From Inia geoffrensis (Eukaryota; Chordata; Mammalia; Artiodactyla; Iniidae), in NCBI GenBank assembly GCA_036417435.1, contig JAZAQT010000217.1, forward strand, positions 372,001 through 436,000: 64,000 nucleotides of DNA. Direction: 5' to 3'. A model generated the notes under the pieces. That model did no database searches. It had not been told where the DNA came from and saw nothing but the letters and a program-made list of their open reading frames with translations. Shown here piece by piece: positions 1-13,711 of this stretch (the first letter of the stretch is position 1; each line of letters opens with the position of its first letter). The position numbers and the translations under genes are program-made.

Positions 1-1562
1 CTCTTCACATCCTTCCTTCAATAAATTTTTGGATGATAGGGGTCATTTGGAACTCTGCAAGATTGTGAGTTACAGTGCCAAAGATCTCCTTTTCTCAACT
101 CGCTTTCTTGTGAGCTGACCGAAAACCCGAAGAATTGCTTCAGGCCCTAATCTCGTTCCGGCATGGCCCGCTGAGCCTTTGGTGAATTCTTCTTCCTGTA
201 GGGAAATCAGAGTTCAATGTGCCCGTCCAAACACATCGAGTTAGCCGCTCATTGGTTCTCCTTATTCCTGTTCATCTTCCACAGAAATTGCAAACTGTGC
301 CAAAGAAGAGGTCAAAGGCACTGACTCTCCAAGTGGGGAGAATGTTAATATCGCATCTGGAACGGCGAACTCGAGTATCAGGGGGCGAAAATGGCGATGA
401 GTGTTAGAAATTATGCCTGAGCACTTCGTGGACCATATTCTGGGTTTTCCATGCATATTTTAGCTGAAGGATAAATCCCTTAAACGTGGAGATTTGGGAC
501 CCGTGGAATGGGAACCATGCACCATTACCTCAAAGGGTCTGCATTCCCTCACCAATAGTATCAACCCCAAGTGTCCAGCCTTATCTCTCCCCCAGCTGTG
601 GATGTAGAGGTGGTAAATCCAAGATTACTCACAAGCCCTGAAGGACTTATTTAAGAATTTCTCTCTATTTCACAGTCCTTGTGTTTTGTTTTTCAAATTT
701 ATTTTTATAAGGGGATTTAGCTTATTGACACTGCTGTGTGTATGGTGCTGTACACAAATGATTTTCTTATGGAGACCTATAAATGTATGGGTTTTAATTT
801 TCTTCATAGTCAGGCATATTCCAAGGTTTTGAATACTGGGTGTTGAGTCCATTTGGTTGAGCAAGGAGTAGGTCTTGTCTAATATATATTTGGCTTATGG
901 AATGGTATCTGTCCTAATGTGAACCTCTGGTTTTATGCAGCCTCCCCACTCTCCTTTCCCCTTAAGCAAGCATAAGTTTCTTTTGTAAATGTGAGACTCT
1001 GTTGTGTTTTGTAATGCAGTTCACACGTAGCCGTGTTTACATTCCCGGTATTAGTGATATCTTATGATGTTTCTTTTTCTGTGTGACTTATTTCACTTAG
1101 AATCATCATAACTAAATCCTGTCCTTATGCTGCTACTGGTGTGTTGCCATGGATTTCATTGTTGAGTGATATTCCATTGTAGGGATGTACCACAACTTCT
1201 ATATCCATTTTTCTCTTTCTGGGCTATTAAAGTTGTACCATAGTCAAGGATCCCGTACACAGAGCAGCCCCAAACTTTGGTGTGGCTGTGTCTTTTTCAT
1301 TTAAATTTTCCGAATCTATAGCACCATAAGTGGAAGTGCCCTAGGCTCTCTAGCTTGGTTTTTTCTTTGTTCCAGGAAACACCATCCACTTCTCCAGAGT
1401 GGCTGTTGGCAATTTACATCCCGCCCATCAGCATAACAAGGCTGCCGGTTCTCCATGGCCTGTCCTGCCTCTCTGGATTTTACACTTTTTTCGGACGGCC
1501 CTTTGGATCCGTGGGAAGTGAGACTTCCTTGTAGTGCGGATTTCCATTGCAGGCTTGCTTGG
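1..1562 (+). repeat. Satellite monomer 0, partial, subfamily A
   Basis: This unit is cut by the window edge at about monomer position 175. It carries the A-type marks tatggtgctg and catcataac. It is almost identical to 12150-13711, with visible differences near 30, 58 and 1452. Confidence 0.96.
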
Positions 1563-3298
1563 TTGGCCAAAAAGGGCGTATGCGTTTTTTCCTGAATATA
1601 TTCAGGAAAAAACGCACACGCCCTTTTTGGCCAAGTGCATCACTGTCGAACTGCTGCCTCTTTTCCTACGCTTTCAGAGCAATTCTTATCTACCCCCTGA
1701 TATCTGTTTTCTGCAATTCTGCGTCGCGTTCAAGTCCTCTTCACAGCCTTCCTTCAATAAATTTTTGGATGATAGGGGTCATTTGGAACTCTGCAGGATT
1801 GTGAGTTACAGTGCCAAAAATCTCCTTTTCTCAACTCGCTTTCTTGTGAGCTGACCGCAAACCTGAAGAATTGCTTCAGGCCCTAATCAGGTTCCGGCAT
1901 GGCACGCTGAGCCTTTGATGAATTCTTCTTCCTGTAGGGAAATCAGAGTTCAATGTGCCCGTGCAAACACATCAAGTTAGCTGCTCATTCGTTCTCCTTA
2001 TTCCTGTTCATCTTCCACAGAAATTGAAAACTGTGCCAAACCAGAGGTCAAAAGCACTGACTCTCCAAGTGGGCAGAATGTTAATATTGCATCTGGAACG
2101 GCGAACTCGAGTACCATGGGGCTAAAATGGCGATGAGTTTTAGAAATTTTGCCTGATCACTTCGTGGACCATATTCTGGGTTTTCCATGCATATTTTAGC
2201 TGAAGGATAAATCCCTTCAACGTGGAGATTTGGGACCCGTGGAATGGGAACCATGCACCATTACCTCAAAGGGTCTGCATTCCCTCACCAATAGTATCAG
2301 CCCCAAGTGTCCAGCCTTATCTCTCCCAAAGCTGTGGATGTAGAGGTGGTAAATCCAAGATTCCTCACAAGCCCTGAAGGACTTATTTAAGAATTTCTCT
2401 CTATTTGACAGTCCTTGTGTTTTCTTTTTCAAATTTATTTTTATAAGGGGATTTAGCATATTTACATTGCTGTGTGTATATTGCTGTACACAAACGATTT
2501 TCTTATGGAGACCTATAAATGTATGGGTTTTAATTTTCTTCATAGTCAGGTATATTCCTAGGTTTTGAATACGGGGTGTTGAGTCCATTTGGTTGAGCAA
2601 GGAGTAGCTCTTGTCTAATATATATTTGGCTTATGGAATGGTATCTGTCCTAATGTCAACCTCTGGTTTTATGCAGCCTCCCCACTCTCCTTTCCCCTTA
2701 AGCAAGCATAAGTTTCTTTTGTAAATGTGAGACTCTCTTCTGTTTTGTAATGAAGTTCACACGTAGCCGTGTTTACATTCCCGGTATTAGTGATATCTTA
2801 TGATGTTTCTTTTTCTGTGTGACTTATTTCACTTAGAATCATCGTAACTAAATCCACTCATTATGCTGCTACTGGACTGTTGCCATTGATTTCATTGTTG
2901 AGTGATATTCCATTGTAGGGATGTACCACAACTTCTATATCCATTTTTCTCTTTCTGGGCTATTAAAGTTGTACCATAGTCAAGGCTCCCGTACACAGAG
3001 CAGCCCCAAACTTTGGTGTGGCTGTGTCTTTTTCATTTAAATTTTCCGAATCTATAGCACCATAAGTGGAAGTGCCCTAGGCTCTCTAGCTTGGTTTTTT
3101 CTTTGTTCCAGGAAACACCATCCACTTCTCCAGAGTGGCTGTTGGCAATTTACATCCCGCCCATCAGCATAACAAGGCTGCCGGTTCTCCATGGCCTGGC
3201 CTGCCTCTCTGGATTTTAAACTTTTTTCGGACGGCCCTTTGGATCGGTGGGAAGTGAGACTGCCTTGTAGTGCGGATTTCCATTGCAGGCTTGCTTGG
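1563..3298 (+). repeat. Satellite monomer 1, chimeric A/B, 1736 bp
   Basis: The palindrome has one mismatch (gcacac). The first ~240 bp match monomer 8. The middle shares private changes with monomer 9 (tatattgctgtacacaaacg). The end matches monomer 10 (ctggactgtt, ttttaaac). It is therefore a mosaic of at least three types. Confidence 0.96.
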
Positions 3299-5034
3299 TT
3301 GGCCAGAAAGGGCGTATGCGTTTTTTCCTGAATATATTCAGGAAAAAACACACACGCCCTTTTTGGCCAAGTGCATCACTGTCGAACTGCTCCCTCTTTT
3401 CCTACGCTTGCAGAGCAATTCTTATCTGCCCCTTGATATCTGTTTTCTGCAATTCTGCGTAGCGTTCAAGTCCTCTTCACAGCCTTCCTTCAATAAATTT
3501 TTGGATGATAGGGGTCATTTGGAACTCTGCAGGATTGTGAGTTACTGTGCCAAAAATCTCCTTTTCTCAACTCGCTTTCTTGTGAGCTGACCGCAAACCG
3601 GAAGAATTGCTTCAGGCCCTAATCTCGTTCCGGCATGGCACGCTGAGCCTTTGATTAATTCTTCTTCCTGTAGGGAAATCAGTGTTCAATGTGCCCGTCC
3701 AAACCCATCAAGTTAGCTGCTCATTCGTTCTCCTTATTCCTGTTCATCTTCCACAGAAATTGCAAACTGTGCCAAACAAGAGGTCAAAGACACTGACTCT
3801 CCAAGTGGGGAGAATGTTAATATCGCATCTGGAAAGGCGAACTCGAGTATCAGGGGGCGAAAATGGCGATGAGTTTTAGAAATTATGCCTGATCACTTCG
3901 TGGACCATATTCTGGGATTTCCATGCATATTTTAGCTGAAGGATAAATCCCTTAAACGTGGAGATTTGGGACCCGTGGAATGGGAACCATGCACCATTAC
4001 CTCAAAGGGTCTGCATTCCCTCACCAATACTATCAGCCCCAAGTGTCCAGCCTTATCTCTCCCCCAGCTCTGGATGTAGAGGTGGTAAATCCAAGATTCC
4101 TCACAAGCCCTGAAGGACTTATTTAAGAATTTCTCTCTATTTCACAGTCCTTGTGTTTTGTTTTTCAAATTTATTTTTATAAGGGGATTTAGCTTATTGA
4201 CACTGCTGTGTGTATGGTGCTGTACACAAATGATTTTCTTATGGAGACCTATAAATGTATGGGTTTTAATTTTCTTCATAGTCAGGCATATTCCAAGGTT
4301 TTGAATACTGGGTGTTGAGTCCATTTGGTTGAGCAAGGAGTAGGTCTTGTCTAATATATATTTGGCTTATGGAATGGTATCTGTCCTAATGTGAACCTCT
4401 GGTTTTATGCAGCCTCCCCACTCTCCTTTCCCCTTAAGCAAGCATAAGTTTCTTTTGTAAATGTGAGACTCTGTTGTGTTTTGTAATGCAGTTCACACGT
4501 AGCCGTGTTTACATTCCCGGTATTAGTGATATCTTATGATGTTTCTTTTTCTGTGTGACTTATTTCACTTAGAATCATCATAACTAAATCCTCTCATTAT
4601 GCTGCTACTGGTGTGTTGCCATTGATTTCATTGTTGAGTGATATTCCATTGTAGGGATGTACCACAACTTCTATATCCATTTTTCTCTTTCTGGGCTATA
4701 AAAGTTGTACCATAGTCAAGGATCCCGTACACAGAGCAGCCCCAAACTTTGGTGTGGCTGTGTCTTTTTCATTTAAATTTTCCGAATCTATAGCACCATA
4801 AGTGGAAGTGCCCTAGGCTCTCTACCTTGTTTTTTTCTTTGTTCCAGGAAACACCATCCACTTCTCCAGATTGGCTGTTGGCAATTTACATCCCGCCCAT
4901 CAGCTTAACAAGGCTGCCGGTTCTCCATGGCCTGTCCTGCCTCTCTGGATTTTACACTTTTTTCGGACGGCCCTTTGGATCGGTGGGAAGTGAGACTTCC
5001 TTGTAGTGCGGATTTCCATTGCAGGCTTGCTTGG
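3299..5034 (+). repeat. Satellite monomer 2, chimeric B/A, 1736 bp
   Basis: The palindrome has three mismatches. The proximal part shares ctgccccttgatatc and gtagcgttc with monomers 11 and 14. From about 4000 onward it is subfamily A (cccccagct, gtgttttgtttttc). Confidence 0.96.
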
Positions 5035-6767
5035 TTGGCCAAAAAGGGCGTATGCGTTTTTTCCTGAATATATTCAGGAAAAAACGCATACGCCCTTTTT
5101 GGCCAAGTGCATCACTGTCGAACTGCTGCCTCTTTTCCTACGCTTTCAGAGCAATTCTTATCTACCCCCTGATATCTGTTTTCTGCAATTCTGTGTCGGG
5201 TTCAAGTCCTCTTCACAGCCTTCCTTCAATAAATTTTTGGATGATAGAGGTCATTTGGAACTCTGCAGGATTGTGAGTTACAGTGCCAAAAATCTCCTTT
5301 TCTCAACTCGCTTTCTTGTGAGCTGACCGCAAACCCGAAGAATTGCTTCAGGCCCTAATCTCGTTCCGGCATGGCCCGCTGAGCCTTTGGTGAATTCTTC
5401 TTCCTGTAGGGAAATCAGAGTTCAATGTGCCCGTCCAAACACATCGAGTTAGCCACTCATTGGTTCTCCTTATTCCTGTTCATCTTCCACAGAAATTGCA
5501 AACTGTGCCAAACAAGAGGTCAAAGGCACAGACTCTCCAAGTGGGGAGAATGTTAATATCGCATCTGGAAGGGCGAACTCGAGTACCAGGGGGCGAAAAT
5601 GGCGATGAGTTTTGAAATTTTGCCTGGTCACTTCGTGGACCATATTCTGGGTTTTCCATGCATATTTTAGCTGAAGGATAAATCCCTTAAACGTGGAGAC
5701 TTGGGACCCGTGCAATGGGAACCATGCACCATTACCTCAAAGGGTCTGCATTCCCTCACCAATAGTATCAGCCCCAGTGTCCAGCCTTATCTCTCCCACA
5801 GCTGTGGATGTAGAGGTGGTAAATCCAAGATTCCTCACAAACCCTGAAGGACTTATTTAAGAATTTCTCTCTATTTAACATTCCTTCTGTTTTGTTTTTC
5901 AAATTTATTTTTATAAGGGTATTTAGCTTATTGACACTGCTGTGTGTATGGTGCTGTACACAAATGATTTTCTTATGGAGACCTATAAATGTATGGGTTT
6001 TAATTTTCTTCATAGTCAGGTATATTCCTAGGTTTTGAATACGGGGCGTTGAGTCCATATGGTTGAGCGAGGAGTAGGTCTTGTCTAATAAACATTTGGC
6101 TTATGGAATGGTATCTGTCCTAATGTCAACCTCTGGTTTTATGCAGCCTCCGCACTCTCCTTTACCCTTAAGCAAGCCTAAGTTTCTTTTGTAAATGTGA
6201 GACTCTGTTTTGTTTTGAAATGCAGCTCACGCGTAGCCGTGTTTACATTCCCGGTATTAGTGATATCTTATGATGTTTCTTTTTCTGTGTGACTTATTTC
6301 ACTTAGAATCATCATAACTAAATTCTGTCATTATGCTGCTACTGGTCTGTTGCCATGGATTTCATTGTTGAGTGATATTCCATTGTAGGGATGTACCACA
6401 ACTTCTATATCCATTTTTCTCTTTCTGGGCTATTAAAGTTGTACCATAGTCAAGGATCCCATACACAGAGCAGCCCCAAACTTTGGTGTGGCTGTGTCTT
6501 TTTCATTTAAATTTTCCGAATCTATAGCACCATAAGTGGAAGTGCCCTAGGCTCTCTAGCTTGGTTTTTTCTTTGTTCCAGGAAACACCATCCACTTCTC
6601 CAGAGTGGCTGTTGGCAATTTACACCCCGCCCATCAGCGTAACAAGGCTGCCGGTTCTCCATGGCCTGTCCTGCCTCTCTGGATTTTACACTTTTTTCGG
6701 ACGGCCCTTTGGATCGGTGGAAAGTGAGACTTCTTGTAGTGCGGATTTCCATTGCAGGCTTGCTTGG
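5035..6767 (+). repeat. Satellite monomer 3, subfamily A, 1733 bp
   Basis: The palindrome is perfect. The unit is 3 bp short because of single-base losses near 5612 (gttttgaaatt), 5775 (gccccagtgtcc) and 6731 (gacttcttgtag). Confidence 0.96.
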
Positions 6768-8503
6768 TTGGCCAAAAAGGGCGTATGCGTTTTTTCCTGA
6801 ATATATTCAGGAAAAAACGCATACGCCCTTTTTGGCCAAGTGCATCACTGTCGAACTGCTGCCTCTTTTCCTACGCTTTCAGAGCAATTCTTATCTAACC
6901 CCTGATATCTGTTTTCTGCAATTCTGCGACGCGTTCAAGTCCTCTTCACAGCGTTCCTTCAATAAATTTTTGGATGATAGGGGTCATTTGGAACTCTGCA
7001 GGATTGTGAGTTACAGTGCCAAAGATCTCCCTTTCTCAACTCTCTTTCTTGTGAGCTGACCGCAAACCCGAAGAATTGCTTCAGGCCCTAATCTCGTTCC
7101 GGCATGGCCCGCTGAGCCTTTGGTGAATTCTTCTTCCTGTAGGGAAAACAGAGTTCAATGTGCCCGTCCAAACACATCGAGTTAGCCGCTCATTGGTTCT
7201 CCTTATTCCTGTTCATCTTCCACAGAAATTGCAAACTGTGCCAAACAAGAGGTCAAAGGCACTGACTCTCCAAGTGGGGAGAGTGTTAATATCGCATCTG
7301 GAACGGCGAACTCGAGTATCAGGGGGCGAAAATGGCGATGAGTTTCAGAAATTATGCCTGATCACTTCGTGGACCATATTCTGGGTTTTCCATGCATATT
7401 TTAGCTGAAGGATAAATCCCTTAAACGTGGAGATTTGGGACCCGTGGAATGGGAACCATGCACCATTACCTCAAAGGGTCTGCATTCCCTCACCAATAGT
7501 ATCAGCCCCAAGTGTCCAGCCTTATCTCTCCCCCAGCTGTGGATGTAGAGGTGGTAAATCCAAGATTCCTCACAAGCCCTGAAGGACTTATTTAAGAATT
7601 TCTCTCTATTTCACAGTCCTTGTGTTTTGTTTTTCAAATTTATTTTTATAAGGGGATTTAGCTTATTGACACTGCTGTGTGTATGGTGCTGTACACAAAT
7701 GATTTTCTTATGGAGACCTATAAATGTATGGGTTTTAATTTTCTTCATAGACAGGCATATTCCTAGGTTTTGAATACGGGGTGTTGAGTCCATTTCGTTG
7801 AGCAAGGAGTAGGTCTTGTCTAATATATATTTGGCTTATGGAATGGTATGTGTCCTAATATGTACCTCTGGTTTTATGCAGCCTCCCCACTCTCCTTTCC
7901 CCTTAAGCAAGCATAAGTTTCTTTTGTAAATGTGAGACTCTGTTGTGTTTTGTAATGCAGTTCACACGTAGCCGTGTTTACATTCCCGGTATTAGTGATA
8001 TCTTATGATGTTTCTTTTTCTGTGTGACTTATTTCACTTAGAATCATCATAACTAAATACTCTCATTATGCTGCTACAGGTCTGTTGCCATTGATTTCAT
8101 TGTTGAGTGATATTCCATTGTAGGGATGTACCACAACTTCTATATCCATTTTTCTCTTTCTGGGCTATAAAAGTTGTACCATAGTCAAGGATCCCGTACA
8201 CAGAGCAGCCCCAAACTTTGGTGTGGCTGTGTCTTTTTCATTTAAATTTGCCGAATCTATAGCACCATAAGTGGAAGTGCCCTAGGCTCTCTAGCTTGGT
8301 TTTTTCTTTGTTCCAGGAAACACCATCCACTTCTCCAGAGTGGCTGTTGGCAATTTACATCCCGCCCATCAGCATAACAAGGCTGCCGGTTCTCCACGGC
8401 CTGTCCTGCCTCTCTGGATTTTACACTTTTTTCGGACGGCCCTTTGGATCGGTGGGAAGTGAGACTTCCTTGTAGTGCGGATTTCCATTGCAGGCTTGCT
8501 TGG
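6768..8503 (+). repeat. Satellite monomer 4, subfamily A, 1736 bp
   Basis: The palindrome is perfect. Distinctive changes include ctaacccctg near 6896, tgcgacgcg near 6926 and catagacaggc near 7746. Confidence 0.96.
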
Positions 8504-10239
8504 TTGGCCAAAAAGGGCGTATGCGTTTTTTCCTGAATATATTCAGGAAAAATCGCATACGCCCTTTTTGGCCAAGTGCATCACTGTCGAACTGCTGCCT
8601 CTTTTCCTACGCTTTCAGAGCAATTCTTATCTACCCCCTGATATCTGTTTTCTGCAATTCTGCATCGCGTTCAAGTCCTCTTCACAGCCTTCCTTCAATA
8701 AATTTTTGGATGATGGGGGTCATTTGGAACTCTGCAGGATTGTGAGTTACAGTGCCAAAGATCTCCTTTTCTCAACTCGCTTTCTTGTGAGCTGACCGAA
8801 AACCCGAAGAATTGCTTCAGGCCCTAATCTCGTTCCGGCATGGCCCGCTGAGCCTTTGGTGAATTCCTCTTCCTGTAGGGAAATCAGAGTTCAATGTGCC
8901 CGTCCAAACACATCGAGTTAGCCGCTCATTGGTTCTCCTTATTCCTGTTCATCTTCCACAGAAATTGCAAACTGTGCCAAACAAGAGGTCAAAGGCACTG
9001 ACTCTCCAAGTGGAGAGAGTGTTAATATCGCATCTGGAACGGCGAACTCGAGTATCAGGGGGCGAAAATGGCGATGAGTGTTAGAAATTATGCCTGAGCA
9101 CTTCGTGGACCATATTCTGGGTTTTCCATGCATATTTTAACTGAAGGATAAATCCCTTAAACGTGGAGATTTGGGACCCGTGGAATGGGAACCATGCACC
9201 ATTACCTCTAAGGGTCTGCATTCCCTCACCAATAGTATCAACCCCAAGTGTCCAGCCTTATCTCTCCCCCAGCTGTGGATGTAGAGGTGGTAAATCCAAG
9301 ATTCCTCACAAGCCCTGAAGGACTTATTTAAGAATTTCTCTCTATTTCACATTCCTTGTGTTTTGTTTTTCAAATTTATTTTTATAAGAGGATTTAGCTT
9401 ACTGACACTGCTGTGTGTATGGTGCTGTACACAAATGATTTTCTTATGGAGACCTATAAATGTATGGGTTTTAATTTTCTTCATAGTCAGGCATATTCCT
9501 AGGTTTTGAATACGGGGTGTTGAGTCCATTTCGTTGAGCAAGGAGTAGGTCTTGTCTAATATATATTTGGCTTATGGAATGGTATCTGTCCTAATATGAA
9601 CCTCTGGTTTTATGCAGCCTCCCCACTCTCCTTTCCCCTTAAGCAAGCATAAGTTTCTTTTGTAAATGTGAGACTCTGTTGTGTTTTGTAATGCAGTTCA
9701 CACGTAGCCGTGTTTACATTCCCGGTATTAGTGATATCTTATGATGTTTCTTTTTCTGTGTGACTTATTTCACTTAGAATCATCATAACTAAATCCTGTC
9801 CTTATGCTGCTACTGGTGTGTTGCCATGGATTTCATTGTTGAGTGATATTCCATTGTAGGGATGTACCACAACTTCCATATCCATTTTTCTCTTTCTGGG
9901 CTATTAAAGTTGTACCATAGTCAAGGATCCCGTACACAGAGCAGCCCCAAACTTTGGTGTGGCTGTGTCTTTTTCATTTAAATTTTCCGAATCTATAGCA
10001 CCATAAGTGGAAGTGCCCTAGGCTCTCTAGCTTGGTTTTTTCTTTGTTCCAGGAAACACCATCCACTTCTCCAGAGTGGCTGTTGGCAATTTACATCCCG
10101 CCCATCAGCATAACAAGGCTGCCGGTTCTCCACGGCCTGTCCTGCCTCTCTGGATTTTACACTTTTTTCGGACGGCCCTTTGGATCGGTGGGAAGTGAGA
10201 CTTCCTTGTAGTGCGGATTTCCATTGCAGGCTTGCTTGG
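8504..10239 (+). repeat. Satellite monomer 5, subfamily A, 1736 bp
   Basis: One palindrome mismatch (aaaaatcgc) is shared with monomer 7, 3472 bp away, as are tgcatcgcg and tcaaccccaag. This points to a two-monomer period inside subfamily A. Confidence 0.96.
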
Positions 10240-11975
10240 TTGGCCAAAAAGGGCGTATGCGTTTTTTCCTGAATATATTCAGGAAAAAACGCATACGCCC
10301 TTTTTGGCCAAGTGCATCACTGTCGAACTGCTGCCTCTTTTCCTACGCTTTCAGAGCAATTCTTATCTACCGCCCGATATCTGTTTTCTGCAATTCTGCG
10401 TCGCGTTCAAGTTCTCCTCACAGCCTTCCTTCAGTAAATTTTTGGATGATAGGGGTCATTTGGAACTCTGCAGGATTGTGAGTTACAGTGCCAAAGATCT
10501 CCCTTTCTCAACTCGCTTTCTTGTGAGCTGACCGAAAACCCGAAGAATTGCTTCAGGCCCTAATCTCGTTCCGGCATGGCCCGCTGAGCCTTTGGTGAAT
10601 TCTTCTTCCTGTAGGGAAATCAGAGTTCAATGTGCCCGTCCAAACACATCGAGTTAGCCGCTCATTTGTTCTCCTTATTACTGTTCATCTTCCACGGAAA
10701 TTGCAAACTGTGCCAAACAAGAGGTCAAAGGCACTGACTCTCCAAGTGGGGAGAATATTAATATCGCATCTGGAACGGCAAACTCGAGTATCAGGGGGCG
10801 AAAATGGCGATGAGTTTTAGAAATTATGCCTGATCACTTCGTGGACCATATTCTGGGTTTTCCATGCATATTTTAGCTGAAGGATAAATCCCTTAAACGT
10901 GGAGATTTGGTACCCGTGGAATGGGAACCATGCACCATTACCTCAAAGGGTCTGCATTCCCTCACCAATAGTATCAGCCCCAAGTGTCCAGCCTTATCTC
11001 TCCCCCAGCTGTGGATGTAGAGGTGGTAAATCCAAGATTCCTCACAAGCCCTGAAGGACTTATTTAAGAATTTCTCTCTATTTCACAGTCCTTGTGTTTT
11101 GTTTTTCAAATTTATTTTTATAAGGGGATTTAGCTTATTGACACTGCTGTGTGTATGGTGCTGTACACAAATGATTTTCTTATGGAGACCTATAAATGTA
11201 TGGGTTTTAATTTTCTTCATAGTCAGGCATATTCCAAGGTTTTGAATACTGGGTGTTGAGTCCATTTGGTTGAGCAAGGAGTAGGTCTTGTCTAATATAT
11301 ATTTGGCTTATGGAATGGTATCTGTCCTAATGTGAACCTCTGGTTTTATGCAGCCTCCCCACTCTCCTTTCCCCTTAAGCAAGCATAAGTTTCTTTTGTA
11401 AATGTGAGACTCTGTTGTGTTTTGTAATGCAGTTCACACGTAGCCGTGTTTACATTCCCGGTATTAGTGATATCTTATGATGTTTCTTTTTCTGTGTGAC
11501 TTATTTCACTTAGAATCATCATAACTAAATCCTCTCATTATGCTGCTACTGGTCTGTTGCCATTGATTTCATTGTTGAGTGATATTCCATTGTAGGGATG
11601 TACCACAACTTCTATATCCATTTTTCTCTTTCTGGGCTATAAAAGTTGTACCATAGTCAAGGATCCCGTACACAGAGCAGCCCCAAACTTTGGTGTGGCT
11701 GTGTCTTTTTCATTTAAATTTTCCGAATCTATAGCACCATAAGTGGAAGTGCCCTAGGCTCTCTAGCTTGGTTTTTTCTTTGTTCCAGGAAACACCATCC
11801 ACTTCTCCAGAGTGGCTGTTGGCAATTTACATCCCACCCATCAGCATAACAAGGCTGCCGGTTCTCCACGGCCTGTCCTGCCTCTCTGGATTTTACACTT
11901 TTTTCGGACGGCCCTTTGGATCGGTGGGAAGTGAGACTTCCTTGTAGTGCGGATTTCCATTGCAGGCTTGCTTGG
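10240..11975 (+). repeat. Satellite monomer 6, subfamily A, 1736 bp
   Basis: The palindrome is perfect. Private changes include ctaccgcccg near 10368 and cttattactg near 10675. Confidence 0.96.
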
Positions 11976-13711
11976 TTGGCCAAAAAGGGCGTATGCGTTT
12001 TTTCCTGAATATATTCAGGAAAAATCGCATACGCCCTTTTTGGCCAAGTGCATCACTGTCGAACTGCTGCCTCTTTTCCTACGCTTTCAGAGCAATTCTT
12101 ATCTACCCCCTGATATCTGTTTTCTGCAATTCTGCATCGCGTTCAAGTCCTCTTCACAGCCTTCCTTCAATAAATTTTTGGATGATAGGGGTCATTTGGA
12201 ACTCTGCAGGATTGTGAGTTACAGTGCCAAAGATCTCCTTTTCTCAACTCGCTTTCTTGTGAGCTGACCGAAAACCCGAAGAATTGCTTCAGGCCCTAAT
12301 CTCGTTCCGGCATGGCCCGCTGAGCCTTTGGTGAATTCTTCTTCCTGTAGGGAAATCAGAGTTCAATGTGCCCGTCCAAACACATCGAGTTAGCCGCTCA
12401 TTGGTTCTCCTTATTCCTGTTCATCTTCCACAGAAATTGCAAACTGTGCCAAAGAAGAGGTCAAAGGCACTGACTCTCCAAGTGGGGAGAATGTTAATAT
12501 CGCATCTGGAACGGCGAACTCGAGTATCAGGGGGCGAAAATGGCGATGAGTGTTAGAAATTATGCCTGAGCACTTCGTGGACCATATTCTGGGTTTTCCA
12601 TGCATATTTTAGCTGAAGGATAAATCCCTTAAACGTGGAGATTTGGGACCCGTGGAATGGGAACCATGCACCATTACCTCAAAGGGTCTGCATTCCCTCA
12701 CCAATAGTATCAACCCCAAGTGTCCAGCCTTATCTCTCCCCCAGCTGTGGATGTAGAGGTGGTAAATCCAAGATTACTCACAAGCCCTGAAGGACTTATT
12801 TAAGAATTTCTCTCTATTTCACAGTCCTTGTGTTTTGTTTTTCAAATTTATTTTTATAAGGGGATTTAGCTTATTGACACTGCTGTGTGTATGGTGCTGT
12901 ACACAAATGATTTTCTTATGGAGACCTATAAATGTATGGGTTTTAATTTTCTTCATAGTCAGGCATATTCCAAGGTTTTGAATACTGGGTGTTGAGTCCA
13001 TTTGGTTGAGCAAGGAGTAGGTCTTGTCTAATATATATTTGGCTTATGGAATGGTATCTGTCCTAATGTGAACCTCTGGTTTTATGCAGCCTCCCCACTC
13101 TCCTTTCCCCTTAAGCAAGCATAAGTTTCTTTTGTAAATGTGAGACTCTGTTGTGTTTTGTAATGCAGTTCACACGTAGCCGTGTTTACATTCCCGGTAT
13201 TAGTGATATCTTATGATGTTTCTTTTTCTGTGTGACTTATTTCACTTAGAATCATCATAACTAAATCCTGTCCTTATGCTGCTACTGGTGTGTTGCCATG
13301 GATTTCATTGTTGAGTGATATTCCATTGTAGGGATGTACCACAACTTCTATATCCATTTTTCTCTTTCTGGGCTATTAAAGTTGTACCATAGTCAAGGAT
13401 CCCGTACACAGAGCAGCCCCAAACTTTGGTGTGGCTGTGTCTTTTTCATTTAAATTTTCCGAATCTATAGCACCATAAGTGGAAGTGCCCTAGGCTCTCT
13501 AGCTTGGTTTTTTCTTTGTTCCAGGAAACACCATCCACTTCTCCAGAGTGGCTGTTGGCAATTTACATCCCGCCCATCAGCATAACAAGGCTGCCGGTTC
13601 TCAATGGCCTGTCCTGCCTCTCTGGATTTTACACTTTTTTCGGACGGCCCTTTGGATCCGTGGGAAGTGAGACTTCCTTGTAGTGCGGATTTCCATTGCA
13701 GGCTTGCTTGG
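11976..13711 (+). repeat. Satellite monomer 7, subfamily A, 1736 bp
   Basis: This is the near-identical partner of the partial first unit (offset 12149 bp). The palindrome carries the same aaaaatcgc mismatch as monomer 5. Confidence 0.96.
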